Source: Paenibacillus woosongensis (lineage in GTDB: Bacteria; Bacillota; Bacilli; Paenibacillales; Paenibacillaceae). Taken from it: 64,000 bases of DNA. The stretch's first letter is position 1, and each line of letters starts with the position of its first letter. Under the pieces are notes generated by a model. That model was given only the letters and a program-made list of their open reading frames with translations, made no database searches and was not told the DNA's origin. Positions 51,721 to 59,743 of this stretch are shown piece after piece. The translations under genes and the position numbers were made by a program. The stretch lies in NCBI RefSeq assembly GCF_009725165.1, contig NZ_WNZW01000015.1:43161-107160 (forward strand). The letters run 5' to 3'.

Positions 51721-51812
51721 TATCCACCAAAGAGTGGATATCCTATTAAAAATAGGGGAGTATCTGAGTTAATGGTCAAACGCCGCAGGAGAGGCGGCTT
51801 TACTTCCTAAAT
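51721..51812. other. Three consecutive hairpins in an intergenic gap
   Basis: ATATCCAC/GTGGATAT (about 51724-51744), CCTATT/AATAGG (51742-51757) and GCCGC/GCGGC (51784-51802) follow one another between the glycosyltransferase and hxlR. They are not followed by strong T-runs. May be remnant terminators or a structured leader; read on neither strand as coding. Confidence 0.4.
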
Positions 51813-51862
51813 GACAATGCGGTATCCTCTTTTAAGATCCATCAGGAAAGGAGTTACTCGCT

Positions 51863-52201
51863 TTGGGTGACCAGCATTTTAAAGAAACGGTGGAGCTGAC
51901 CTTGAAGGTGATCGGCGGGAAGTGGAAGCCCGTGATCCTCTGTCATCTGACGGAAGGCACGCACCGCTTTGGAGAATTGAGACGGGAAATGCCGCAAATT
52001 ACGCAAAAGATGTTGACGCAGCAGCTGCGTGAATTAGAGGAAGACGCCATCATCAACCGGAAAGTGTATGACCAGGTTCCGCCCAAGGTAGAGTATTCTT
52101 TGACCGAATACGGGCTAACGGTGAAAGAGCTGCTAAACGTCATGTCGCAGTGGGGAGAGAGGCATTTAGAGAAGGAAAAAGAGCTGCGAGAATCGGACTA
52201 A
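51863..52201 (+). CDS. hxlR: HxlR transcriptional regulator
   Basis: A 112-residue MarR-like winged-helix protein of the HxlR family: LKVIGGKWKPVILCHLTEGT, FGELRREMPQITQKMLTQQL and PPKVEYSLTEYG. In Bacillus subtilis HxlR activates hxlAB in response to formaldehyde. TTG start with AAAGGAG nine bases upstream. It is the gene just before hxlA on the same strand, with operator-like repeats in between. Confidence 0.92.
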   Translation: MGDQHFKETVELTLKVIGGKWKPVILCHLTEGTHRFGELRREMPQITQKMLTQQLRELEEDAIINRKVYDQVPPKVEYSLTEYGLTVKELLNVMSQWGERHLEKEKELRESD

Positions 52202-52214
52202 ACGGGCTTGGCAT

Positions 52215-52280
52215 AGTTACCAAATGGGTACTAGTTACACGAAAGTGCGTACTTTTATTTATGGGTGAAAGGCTTAGAAT
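52215..52280 (+). promoter_or_regulatory. hxlAB promoter with two tandem HxlR-like sites
   Basis: Two adjacent sites share AGTTAC-n-GTACT: 52215-52232 and 52233-52253. They lie upstream of a -10-like TAGAAT (52275-52280) with a poor -35, which fits an activator-dependent promoter. Formaldehyde-induced activation by HxlR is expected from B. subtilis, where HxlR binds tandem repeats. Confidence 0.72.
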
Positions 52281-52324
52281 AAGGGGTGTCGTATTACAAC
52301 ATACCCTTAAAGGAGCAATCATAA

Positions 52325-52957
52325 ATGAAATTACAACTAGCCTTGGACCTGGTCGGTATTCCAGGGGCCATCGAAGTCGTCAAGCAAGTGGAGCAGTATG
52401 TAGATATAGTGGAGATCGGAACCCCGATCATTATCAATGAAGGCCTGCATGCGGTAAAGGCGTTGAAAGAGGCTTTTCCTAACGTCACTGTGCTTGCCGA
52501 TTTGAAAATCATGGACGCAGCCGGTTATGAAGTGATGAAGGCTGCTGAGGCGGGAGCAGATATTGTAACGATCCTTGGCGTAGCCGAGGATGCGAGTATC
52601 CAGGGAGCGGTGGCAGAGGCGAAAAAGCAGGGCAAGCAGATCCTGGTCGACATGATCGCCGTAAAAAACCTGGCGGAGCGGACAGCGCAAATTGATGCCT
52701 TTGGCGTAGATTATATTTGCGTCCATACGGGGTATGACCTTCAAGCGGAAGGACAGAACTCCTTCGAGGATCTTCGCACGATCAAATCCGTCGTCAAAAA
52801 TGCCAAGGTTGCTGTTGCCGGCGGCATTAAGCTGGCTACATTGCCAGAAGTCATAGCCGTTAAGCCTGACTTGGTCATTGTAGGCGGAGGAATTACCGGA
52901 CAAGACGACATAGCCGCCGCAGCTGCCGAGATGCAGAAATTGATCCGGCAGGGTTAG
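52325..52957 (+). CDS. hxlA: 3-hexulose-6-phosphate synthase
   Basis: A 210-residue orotidine-decarboxylase-like barrel. It condenses formaldehyde with ribulose 5-phosphate. Motifs: LQLALDLVG, EIGTPIIINEG, ADLKIMDAAGYE, the metal/catalytic DMIAV segment, and VAGGIKLAT. First step of formaldehyde fixation/detoxification through the RuMP route. AAAGGAG is nine bases before ATG. Ends where hxlB begins. Confidence 0.95.
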   Translation: MKLQLALDLVGIPGAIEVVKQVEQYVDIVEIGTPIIINEGLHAVKALKEAFPNVTVLADLKIMDAAGYEVMKAAEAGADIVTILGVAEDASIQGAVAEAKKQGKQILVDMIAVKNLAERTAQIDAFGVDYICVHTGYDLQAEGQNSFEDLRTIKSVVKNAKVAVAGGIKLATLPEVIAVKPDLVIVGGGITGQDDIAAAAAEMQKLIRQG

Positions 52958-53553
52958 TGGCGAATATGGACAGCAATGCTAGTAGTCATCGTCATCTAGC
53001 CGCGATCATGTCCGAATTGGACCAGGCCGCGAATGAAATCGCTGCGGAGCAGCTGGACCAGTTGATCGATGCCATCCTATCGGCGGGACGCATTTTTGTA
53101 GCCGGGGCAGGCCGTTCCGGGCTCATGATGCGGGCCTTCGCCATGCGGCTGATGCATCTTGGATTAGAGGTGTATGTCGTGGGAGAGACAGTTACCCGGA
53201 GCTTGGGTAAGGACGATCTGCTCTTGATCGGCTCAGGCTCGGGTGAGACGCGATCGCTTGTGCCTATGGCAGAAAAGGCGCGAGGCCTAGAAGCTGCGGT
53301 AGGAGCGCTGACGCTCTCTCCAGATTCAACCCTTGGCCGACTGGCAGACTTCGTGGTGAAGCTGCCTGGGGCGCCGAAGGACCAAGCCGACAATGCAGAA
53401 ACCAATGCAGCAGAAACAGTCACGGTTCAGCCGATGGGTTCATTATTTGAACAGCTGTTGCTGCTGGCATGCGATGCCGTTATTTTGGCGCTGATGGACA
53501 GGCGGGAGCTTAGCGGCCGCGCGATGTACGGGAATCATGCTAACTTGGAATAG
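52957..53553 (+). CDS. hxlB: 6-phospho-3-hexuloisomerase
   Basis: A 198-residue SIS-domain isomerase that turns hexulose 6-phosphate into fructose 6-phosphate. Features: GAGRSGLMMRAFAMRLMHLG, GSGSGETRSL and the ending ALMDRRELSGRAMYGNHANL. GTG at 52957 overlaps hxlA's stop; an ATG at 52966 is an alternative. Together with hxlA it removes formaldehyde into central metabolism. Confidence 0.95.
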   Translation: MANMDSNASSHRHLAAIMSELDQAANEIAAEQLDQLIDAILSAGRIFVAGAGRSGLMMRAFAMRLMHLGLEVYVVGETVTRSLGKDDLLLIGSGSGETRSLVPMAEKARGLEAAVGALTLSPDSTLGRLADFVVKLPGAPKDQADNAETNAAETVTVQPMGSLFEQLLLLACDAVILALMDRRELSGRAMYGNHANLE

Positions 53554-53567
53554 TCATAAACAGAATA

Positions 53568-53608
53568 AAGGCAGTCCCTTACACGTCAGGTAGAGGACTG
53601 TCTTTCCT
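53568..53608 (+). terminator. Terminator after hxlB
   Basis: Stem AAGGCAGTCC/GGACTGTCTT (one G-T), 17-nt loop, TTTCC tail. Confidence 0.75.
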
Positions 53609-53642
53609 GTTTGGAGGTCAATAATTTTGCTAAGCGGAGGTG

Positions 53643-54515
53643 CTACAGCCATTCGCCTTTTGCCACGAGGAATACCCGGCCGCCGACATTGATGTCGTAA
53701 GTATCACCACTCTTAGAGGCATCTATGTGCAGAAGGGAAGGACGCCCCGTGGCGTATCCCTGCTCGATTCGAAGCTGAATTACACTCTTTTGCAAAAATT
53801 CATGCTCTAACAGGTAACCTGCCAGATTCCCGATGGCACTGCCGGTAGCGGGATCTTCATAATACCCTGGGTCATTAACGAATACCCGCACATGCAAATC
53901 ATTTTGCTCATGAAGGGTCTCCTCGGAGAACACGAGGAGATTCGCATCTGCTATATTTTCGAGGAAGGCTTTAAACTTCCCAGGGGCAATCTCGCATTTT
54001 CGCACGGCATCCAGAGTCTTTAAAGGGACAATGACAGATGGAAACCCTGTTGAAGATACATGGATAGGGTAGGCGGTCTGGATGTCCTCGACAGGAATTT
54101 GGAGTATCTCTGCGATCACGGCAGGGGCGATAGCCTTCCCGAATACAGGCTGCTGCTGCTTCATCCATAACTCGTTATCCGATTCTTCGGCAAAGGAGAC
54201 GGGGATTTGGCCCACGCCAAGATTCAAGAGCATATGTCTGCTCTTATTCGGATCAAGCTGATGATGAATGACGAAGGCCGTTCCAAGCGAAGGATGTCCC
54301 GCAAAGGGAATCTCCACGTTGGGGGTAAAAATACGCACAGGGTATCCCCCGTCCTTCTGTTTCCCCGACATGATGAAGGTTGTCTCCGAGAAGTTGATCT
54401 CTTTGGCGATCTGCTGCATCTCTTCCGTGGTCAGTTCCCGGTCCGGCAGCAGTACGGCGAGCGGGTTGCCTTGATATTTTTGTTCCGCAAATACATCAAC
54501 GATATAGAATTCCAT
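53643..54515 (-). CDS. PhzF family protein
   Basis: A 290-residue PhzF-fold protein (tandem hot-dog/DAP-epimerase-like): YIVDVFAEQKYQGNPLAVLL, the catalytic-region FSETTFI with Glu, FAGHPSLGTAF, and DPATGSAIGNLAGYL. PhzF isomerises a phenazine precursor, but most bacterial homologues have unknown substrates. MEFYIVDVF is taken as the start: AAGGAG lies nine bases before 54515; the in-frame upstream region overlaps the previous gene and has no site. Confidence 0.92.
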   Translation of the reverse strand: MEFYIVDVFAEQKYQGNPLAVLLPDRELTTEEMQQIAKEINFSETTFIMSGKQKDGGYPVRIFTPNVEIPFAGHPSLGTAFVIHHQLDPNKSRHMLLNLGVGQIPVSFAEESDNELWMKQQQPVFGKAIAPAVIAEILQIPVEDIQTAYPIHVSSTGFPSVIVPLKTLDAVRKCEIAPGKFKAFLENIADANLLVFSEETLHEQNDLHVRVFVNDPGYYEDPATGSAIGNLAGYLLEHEFLQKSVIQLRIEQGYATGRPSLLHIDASKSGDTYDINVGGRVFLVAKGEWL

Positions 54516-54561
54516 AGCAAGCAACTCCTTGGCTTCAAAGTGAGGTTGAACGTTCAACAGG

Positions 54562-55476
54562 CTACATGAAATCAAAAAAGTAACGAATAACGTGGAAAAT
54601 AACCGGCGAAGTATAAGCCAGACTATCAACCCGGCTGAGGTAGCTTTCTTTAAGCGCATCGAACTTGTTGTCGTCGCCGATGAGCAAATCCCGCTTCAGC
54701 ACGGAAACCGTCAGGCTGCCGAAGAACCCGCTCAAGCTGATCAGCATGCCGCAAAATATTCCGAACATGGAACCAAGCGGCGTCAGGTAGGGGTGGATCA
54801 AATAGGCCGCTGCGGTCGTCACCAGGAACGCAAAGGCGAATCCTTCCCAGGTCAGATAGGGATTGGCCGTCGGAACGACTTTGCGTTTGCCGAAATAAAG
54901 CGATGCCACATGATGGGCGACGTCATTCAGTTGGGTCAGCACGACCAGGAACAACACAAGCCCTGCGCCATACTCCGGAGTGGCAAACTGGAAGTATGCG
55001 AGGTGGCTAAGCCCGAATACCATCAGCATGAGTCCCCACTGGGTGGAGCTGACGCTGCGCAGGAAGCCGACCGTTCCCTTATTGATCAGCCGCGGGAGCG
55101 GCAGGAACAGAAATACATAGATCGGAATAAAGATGATGAACATCCCGTACCATTCAATATAGATCCAGTAGAACTGCACTGGAATGGACAAGTAAGCCCA
55201 AAGATACAATCTGCGGTCGGCTTTTCTGGAGCGGATCATGGAGAAATACTCCTTCAGCGCGAAGAAGGTAAGCACCATGAGGGACAGCAGCGAAACGACC
55301 GGATTAAATAGAGTGGCCAGACAAAAAATAACGAACATGCCCCACCAGGTCTTGATTTTGGAGCCGATGGCGGCGTAATCTTTGTCCGGTTGTATTTTGT
55401 TCAGGACATAATAGATAACCTGTATGACTAATAATGCAGTGAAAATCAGGGTTAAAGTTATGAGCGAGCTATTCAT
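54562..55476 (-). CDS. CdsA-like phosphatidate cytidylyltransferase family protein
   Basis: A 304-residue membrane protein with about eight spans. The C-terminal SVLKRDLLIGDDNKFDALKE and RVDSLAYTSP parallel the CdsA signature (S-KR-KD-PGHGG-DR-DS), with KR, D and RVDS kept but the PGHGG stretch missing. It could therefore be a CDP-alcohol synthase-like protein of altered substrate rather than the housekeeping CdsA. It precedes phzF by 46 bases on the same strand. Divergent from the amidase-like gene. Confidence 0.85.
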   Translation of the reverse strand: MNSSLITLTLIFTALLVIQVIYYVLNKIQPDKDYAAIGSKIKTWWGMFVIFCLATLFNPVVSLLSLMVLTFFALKEYFSMIRSRKADRRLYLWAYLSIPVQFYWIYIEWYGMFIIFIPIYVFLFLPLPRLINKGTVGFLRSVSSTQWGLMLMVFGLSHLAYFQFATPEYGAGLVLFLVVLTQLNDVAHHVASLYFGKRKVVPTANPYLTWEGFAFAFLVTTAAAYLIHPYLTPLGSMFGIFCGMLISLSGFFGSLTVSVLKRDLLIGDDNKFDALKESYLSRVDSLAYTSPVIFHVIRYFFDFM

Positions 55477-55576
55477 TGCCCTTCACCATCCACCTTGTCA
55501 TGACGTAAGACCCACCAGGGGCGATCATATGTTATTATGAAGGAACAACTCACTTTTGATAAGGGGAATTTCGTAA

Positions 55577-56128
55577 ATGGCAGATGATCGTTCGGTTTTT
55601 ATTTTGCTTACGAATACCGGGACGCTTTTTACGAGGATGATCAAGGGGTATACGAGAGCCCCGTACAATCATGCATCTATATCCTTTAACCGGGAGCTGT
55701 CCGAGCTGTACAGCTTTGGGCGAAAGAGCCCGAATAATCCGCTCAATGGGGGATTCGTGAAGGAGGATATCAAAACGGGCACGTTCAGCAAGTATCCAAA
55801 TACGACGTGCGTTCTTTATGAGCTCAAGGTATCCGAGCGTGAAGTCGAGAAAATGAAGCGGGTCCTGCATATTTTCATCCGCAGCCGCAATAAGTATTTA
55901 TATAACATTCTGGGCGTGGTCGGCATCGCGCTAAAGGAGCCTGTTGAATTCAGCAACTCTTATTTCTGCTCGCAATTCGTTGCGGAAATTCTGGACAGGT
56001 CCGGCATTAAGCTGTGGAATAAGCTGCCGGCGCTCGTAACACCGGACGATTTTCGGCAGAGCGACCGATTGCAGCTGATTTACGAAGGAAAGCTAAGCAA
56101 TTATGAACCGGAATGCCGTGAAGATTAA
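55577..56128 (+). CDS. Permuted papain-like (NlpC/P60-superfamily, YiiX-type) amidase
   Basis: A 183-residue protein with His32 in YNHASISF and Cys131 in SYFCSQFVAEIL, the order (His before Cys) of the circularly permuted papain-like enzymes. These hydrolyse lipids, peptides or amides. No signal peptide, so probably cytoplasmic. Its gene is divergent from the CdsA-like gene. AAGGGG lies upstream of the ATG. A lipid or amide substrate is a reasonable guess given the neighbour, but is inference. Confidence 0.82.
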   Translation: MADDRSVFILLTNTGTLFTRMIKGYTRAPYNHASISFNRELSELYSFGRKSPNNPLNGGFVKEDIKTGTFSKYPNTTCVLYELKVSEREVEKMKRVLHIFIRSRNKYLYNILGVVGIALKEPVEFSNSYFCSQFVAEILDRSGIKLWNKLPALVTPDDFRQSDRLQLIYEGKLSNYEPECRED

Positions 56129-56191
56129 TGGCGGCGACCGGCATAGCTCGAATCTGGCCGGAATATCTGTGAATTGGATGGATTTGATTGG

Positions 56192-56221
56192 ATAAGCCGC
56201 TGATTGCAGCGGCTTATTTTG
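56192..56221 (+). terminator. Terminator after papain-like gene
   Basis: Perfect 11-bp stem (ATAAGCCGCTG/CAGCGGCTTAT), 4-nt loop, TTTTG. Confidence 0.9.
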
Positions 56222-56350
56222 CGTTCTATAGACGGGTATTCTTTAGAGTATTTGGGGATGTATGATTTGAGCGTGCATGTTTTGAGGAATAAGAGTAAAC
56301 TGTAATTTTAGGTGTAACAAAAGAGCTTGAGCATTGGAAGGAGTCAGAAA

Positions 56351-57724
56351 ATGTCGCAGGAGAGGGTACAAGCTAACGAGCATGAATTAGAACAGGGGAC
56401 ACTGCACAAGAAACTGCGGCCTCGTCATATTACCTTTATGGCTATGGGCGGCGTTATTGGCACGGGAATATTCAAGGGGAGCTACGAGACGATCAGTATA
56501 GCGGGTCCGGGCATCGTCATTTCATATATTTTGGCAGGCTTGCTGCTGCTCATCGTAATGGGAGCCATTGCTGAAATGGCGATGGTGTATCCAAACCGCA
56601 ACATGAAGGACTTTATTCGGGAGGCGTTCGGTGAGCGGTTATCATTTATTATTGGCTGGCTCTACTGCTTCATGTGGCTGACGGTATGTGTGATAGAGGT
56701 GCTTGCCGCAGGCAGCTTCTTGCAATACTGGCTTCCGGATGCCCCGTTATGGCTGTTGACCTTGGGGTGCGCGGCGCTGGTTCTGGGGATAAATATGCTG
56801 AGTGTCAGCGGTTTTGGGGAAGCAGAGTTTTGGCTGGCAGGCATTAAGATTGGCATGATCATCGTATTTATTGTGCTGGGCGTATTGATTTTGTCCGGCG
56901 TATGGTCTGTGGAAGGCACGGGGGGATTGCATAATCTGGTGGATTACGGCGGCTTTCTGCCAAACGGCTGGACGGCGATTGTTGCTGCCCTGCTGGTGGT
57001 AATGTTCTCCTATGGAGGCTCGGAGCTGATCGGGCTGACCTTGACTGAAACACAAGACGTGGACAAAGTACTGCCCAAGGTAGTAAAAAGTTTTATTCTG
57101 CGGGTCATTCTATTCTATACACTGCCGATTCTCGTGATTTGCAGCCTGATTCCCTGGAATCAGCTGAACAGCGAAAGCAGCCCCTTCGTACAGGTGCTGG
57201 CCAGCACGGGGATGCAAGGATCAGCGCACGTGATGAATTTTATTCTCGTAACGGCGGTATTGTCTGCAGCCAACTCGGGGATTTACGGTGCCACCCGGAT
57301 GCTCCATTCGATGGCGGCTAGCGGCGAAGCATCGCCATACTTGGCCCGCACGACGAAACGGGGAGTGCCGATGAACAGCCTGAAGCTGTGTGCGGCGGTA
57401 TTAATCGGGGGCGCTATTCTGGCTTATCTCTTTCAGGACGGACTATTCCGCTTCCTTATGGCGGTGCCGGGGTTTGTCGTGCTGCTGGTGTGGATAAGCA
57501 TTTGCTTGTCCCAACTGAAGCTGCGCCGCAGCTATCCAGTGCAGCCGAGCTTTCGCGTGTGGGGGTTTCCCTACATTACGATCCTGGCCGTAGTGAGCCT
57601 GACGGTGATTGCCGTACTGTTTCTTTTTGATCGTCAAAATATGCTTAGTATCGGGGTTTGCCTGGCGTTCCTTCTATTTTTGTATCTTTGGTCGCTGGTC
57701 AAATTCAAGAAGGCGCAGCGGTAG
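56351..57724 (+). CDS. Amino acid permease (APC superfamily)
   Basis: A 457-residue transporter with 12 spans. The start region LRPRHITFMAMGGVIGTGIF is the APC substrate-binding motif, then AGPGIVISYILAG, AMVYPNRNMKDFIREAF, and the SYGGSELIGLT block of span 6. Imports amino acids with H+. Substrate not predictable. ATG at 56351 fits AAGGAG; the upstream TTG at 56327 has none. Confidence 0.94.
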   Translation: MSQERVQANEHELEQGTLHKKLRPRHITFMAMGGVIGTGIFKGSYETISIAGPGIVISYILAGLLLLIVMGAIAEMAMVYPNRNMKDFIREAFGERLSFIIGWLYCFMWLTVCVIEVLAAGSFLQYWLPDAPLWLLTLGCAALVLGINMLSVSGFGEAEFWLAGIKIGMIIVFIVLGVLILSGVWSVEGTGGLHNLVDYGGFLPNGWTAIVAALLVVMFSYGGSELIGLTLTETQDVDKVLPKVVKSFILRVILFYTLPILVICSLIPWNQLNSESSPFVQVLASTGMQGSAHVMNFILVTAVLSAANSGIYGATRMLHSMAASGEASPYLARTTKRGVPMNSLKLCAAVLIGGAILAYLFQDGLFRFLMAVPGFVVLLVWISICLSQLKLRRSYPVQPSFRVWGFPYITILAVVSLTVIAVLFLFDRQNMLSIGVCLAFLLFLYLWSLVKFKKAQR

Positions 57725-57752
57725 GTGACGATGGAGCGTGAAAAATAGCGTG

Positions 57753-57803
57753 AAAAATGATGGCTGTTCTTCGACTAAACTCGGAGGACGGTCATTTTTT
57801 GCA
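57753..57803 (+). terminator. Terminator after permease gene
   Basis: Imperfect hairpin around AAATGA...TCATTT with inner pairing, followed by TTTTTT. Confidence 0.6.
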
Positions 57804-57823
57804 TGGGGTGCTATATTCTGGTA

Positions 57824-57875
57824 TTGACAAGGAAAAGAAGCTGATGTAAATTTGACCCATAAACACGTGTTCACA
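57824..57875 (+). promoter_or_regulatory. GH9 gene promoter with LacI-type operator
   Basis: TTGACA (57824-57829), 17-bp spacer, TAAATT (57847-57852), then TAAACACGTGTTCACA at 57860-57875, containing the palindrome AACACGTGTT right at the expected start of transcription. The same -35, spacing, -10 and 16-bp operator occur before the LacI gene at 59650. Confidence 0.88.
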
Positions 57876-57944
57876 GAGGAGCATATGGAGAAAGACGGAT
57901 TATCATTAGTATTGAAATTAGAGGGAGAAGGAGGACAAGGACGC

Positions 57945-59567
57945 ATGCACATGGAGGAGCAAGGCAGCATAGCTGTGAATCAGCTAGGCTACCGCAGCAC
58001 AGACGCAAAGATTGCCATGATTGCAGGAGAGGGAGGCCGCTTTCGGCTTGTCGATCATGCCAGCGGCGCAGTGGTTTGGCAGGGGGACACGATGTCTGCG
58101 GTTGACGATCAGGCTAGCGGAATTAAGGTGAGCCGGGGTGATTTCTCCGTTTGGAGTCAGCCGGGTGCGTATCGGATTGAGGCAGGAGAGGGACACAGCT
58201 CGTACCCGTTTGTGATCTCGGACGCCGTTTATGAGGAAGCTCATCAGGCACTTTTGAAAGCGTTCTATTTCTTTCGCTGCGGCATGGAGCTGGAAGAGAA
58301 ATATGCAGGCCCGTGGAAGCATGCGGCATGTCACCTCACGCCTGCCCTTGTTTACGGGGAGGAACCACGGAGAATTGACGCCTGGGGAGGGTGGCATGAT
58401 GCCGGGGATTACGGCAAATACGTGGTGCCTGGCGCTAAGGCGGTAGCGGATCTGCTGCTAGCTTATGAATGCTATCCCCAAGCCTTTGAAGGGGCCTTGC
58501 CGCTGCCGGAGAGCGATGGCGTAATGCCGGATGTACTGCACGAATGCCGGTATGAGCTGGAATGGTTGCTTCGCATGCAGGAGGGTGAGAGCGGCGGCGC
58601 CTATCATAAACTCACGACGTTGCAGTTTCCGGGCCCGGATGTCATGCCGGAAGCAGATACGGCGGAGCTGTACATATCGCCGATATCCGCTACGGCGACG
58701 GGATGCTTTGCCGGCGTTATGGCCATGGCGGCGCGGGTTTACGCTCCGCATGACGCCGCCTTTGCCGCATCCTGCCTCAAGGCCGCAGAGCAGGCCTGGG
58801 CATGGCTGGAGCGCCATTGCAAATATCCAGGGTTCCGCAATCCGGCTGAGGTCTTCACCGGGGAATATGGCGACGAGCAGGATCTGGATGAACGCTACTG
58901 GGCAGCGGCCGAATTGTACCGCACTACCGGAGAGGCGCGTTATCATGAGGCCTTCAGGGGGCTCGCCGGACAGGATGCGTTTGATAAATACGAGCTGGGC
59001 TGGGCAGACATGGGCGGATACGGCACGATTTCCTATCTGTTGTCGGAGCGGGAGAATGAGCCCCAATTAGCGGCACGTCTATTGGCTGGTTTGCAGCAGC
59101 GGGCCGATGAGCTTGCGGCGGTAAGCCGCGAGGACGGGTTCGGTATTTCGCTTAGACCGGAGCAGTATATTTGGGGCAGCAACATGCTGGTAATGAATCA
59201 TGCCATGCTGCTGCTAATTGCGGACCGTCTGTTAGGCTCCCAAACGTATGAGCGCTGCGCGCTCGAGCACGTTCATTACTTGTTTGGAGCAAATGTGGTG
59301 GGCATAAGCTATGTTACCGGACTTGGCAGCCGGCCGATCCTGCATCCGCATCATCGTCCTTCCGAAGGAGACGGTATAGAAGCGCCTGTTCCCGGGTTAG
59401 TGTCGGGCGGCCCAAACTATGGCAAACAGGATGAGTATGCACGCGAGCATTTGGCGGACAAAGCGCCGGCCGCCTCCTTTGCCGATGTCATGGAGAGCTA
59501 TGCTACCAATGAGGTTACGATCTATTGGAATTCTCCTGCAGTATTCGTATTGTCCCATTTTGTATAA
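57945..59567 (+). CDS. Glycoside hydrolase family 9 enzyme, cytoplasmic
   Basis: A 540-residue GH9 enzyme. An N-terminal CelD-type Ig domain (IAVNQLGYRSTDAKIAMI) precedes the (alpha/alpha)6 barrel. Catalytic base in WHDAGDYGKYVV; proton donor Glu in YATNEVTIYWNSP; substrate block FGANVVGISYVTGLGSRP is typical. No signal peptide or carbohydrate-binding module, so it likely acts on imported cello- or other beta-glucan oligosaccharides inside the cell. ATG at 57945 (AAGGAGG) is favoured over 57885. Controlled by the LacI operator just upstream. Confidence 0.92.
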   Translation: MHMEEQGSIAVNQLGYRSTDAKIAMIAGEGGRFRLVDHASGAVVWQGDTMSAVDDQASGIKVSRGDFSVWSQPGAYRIEAGEGHSSYPFVISDAVYEEAHQALLKAFYFFRCGMELEEKYAGPWKHAACHLTPALVYGEEPRRIDAWGGWHDAGDYGKYVVPGAKAVADLLLAYECYPQAFEGALPLPESDGVMPDVLHECRYELEWLLRMQEGESGGAYHKLTTLQFPGPDVMPEADTAELYISPISATATGCFAGVMAMAARVYAPHDAAFAASCLKAAEQAWAWLERHCKYPGFRNPAEVFTGEYGDEQDLDERYWAAAELYRTTGEARYHEAFRGLAGQDAFDKYELGWADMGGYGTISYLLSERENEPQLAARLLAGLQQRADELAAVSREDGFGISLRPEQYIWGSNMLVMNHAMLLLIADRLLGSQTYERCALEHVHYLFGANVVGISYVTGLGSRPILHPHHRPSEGDGIEAPVPGLVSGGPNYGKQDEYAREHLADKAPAASFADVMESYATNEVTIYWNSPAVFVLSHFV

Positions 59568-59585
59568 AAGTAAAGCAAGCAAAAG

Positions 59586-59606
59586 AGCCCCGCCTACAGT
59601 GGGGCT
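59586..59606 (+). terminator. Hairpin after GH9 gene
   Basis: Stem AGCCCC/GGGGCT, 9-nt loop, no T-run; weak terminator at best. Confidence 0.4.
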
Positions 59607-59649
59607 TAATATGCCGCTATCTCTATGTACATGCAAATGCAAATGTTTA

Positions 59650-59699
59650 TTGACATGGCATGAAGACTGAGGTAAATTGCTTGTAAACACGTGTTCACA
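59650..59699 (+). promoter_or_regulatory. LacI gene promoter with the same operator
   Basis: TTGACA (59650-59655), 17-bp spacer, TAAATT (59673-59678), then TAAACACGTGTTCACA at 59684-59699. Identical to the GH9 promoter elements except that the operator lies five bases further downstream. Autoregulation is expected. Confidence 0.88.
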
Positions 59700-59743
59700 A
59701 TCCAGTATTGGTATCTGCGGGCATGTGTTAAGTGGAGGGACGT

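Noticed and set aside
54592..55311. 239-codon open frame antisense to the CdsA-like gene
   Set aside because: Composition is rich in Gln, His and Glu with no motif, and the opposite strand encodes a clear membrane enzyme.
58458..59066. 202-codon frame opposite the GH9 gene
   Set aside because: High-GC shadow of a conserved enzyme; residues low in structure, no motif.
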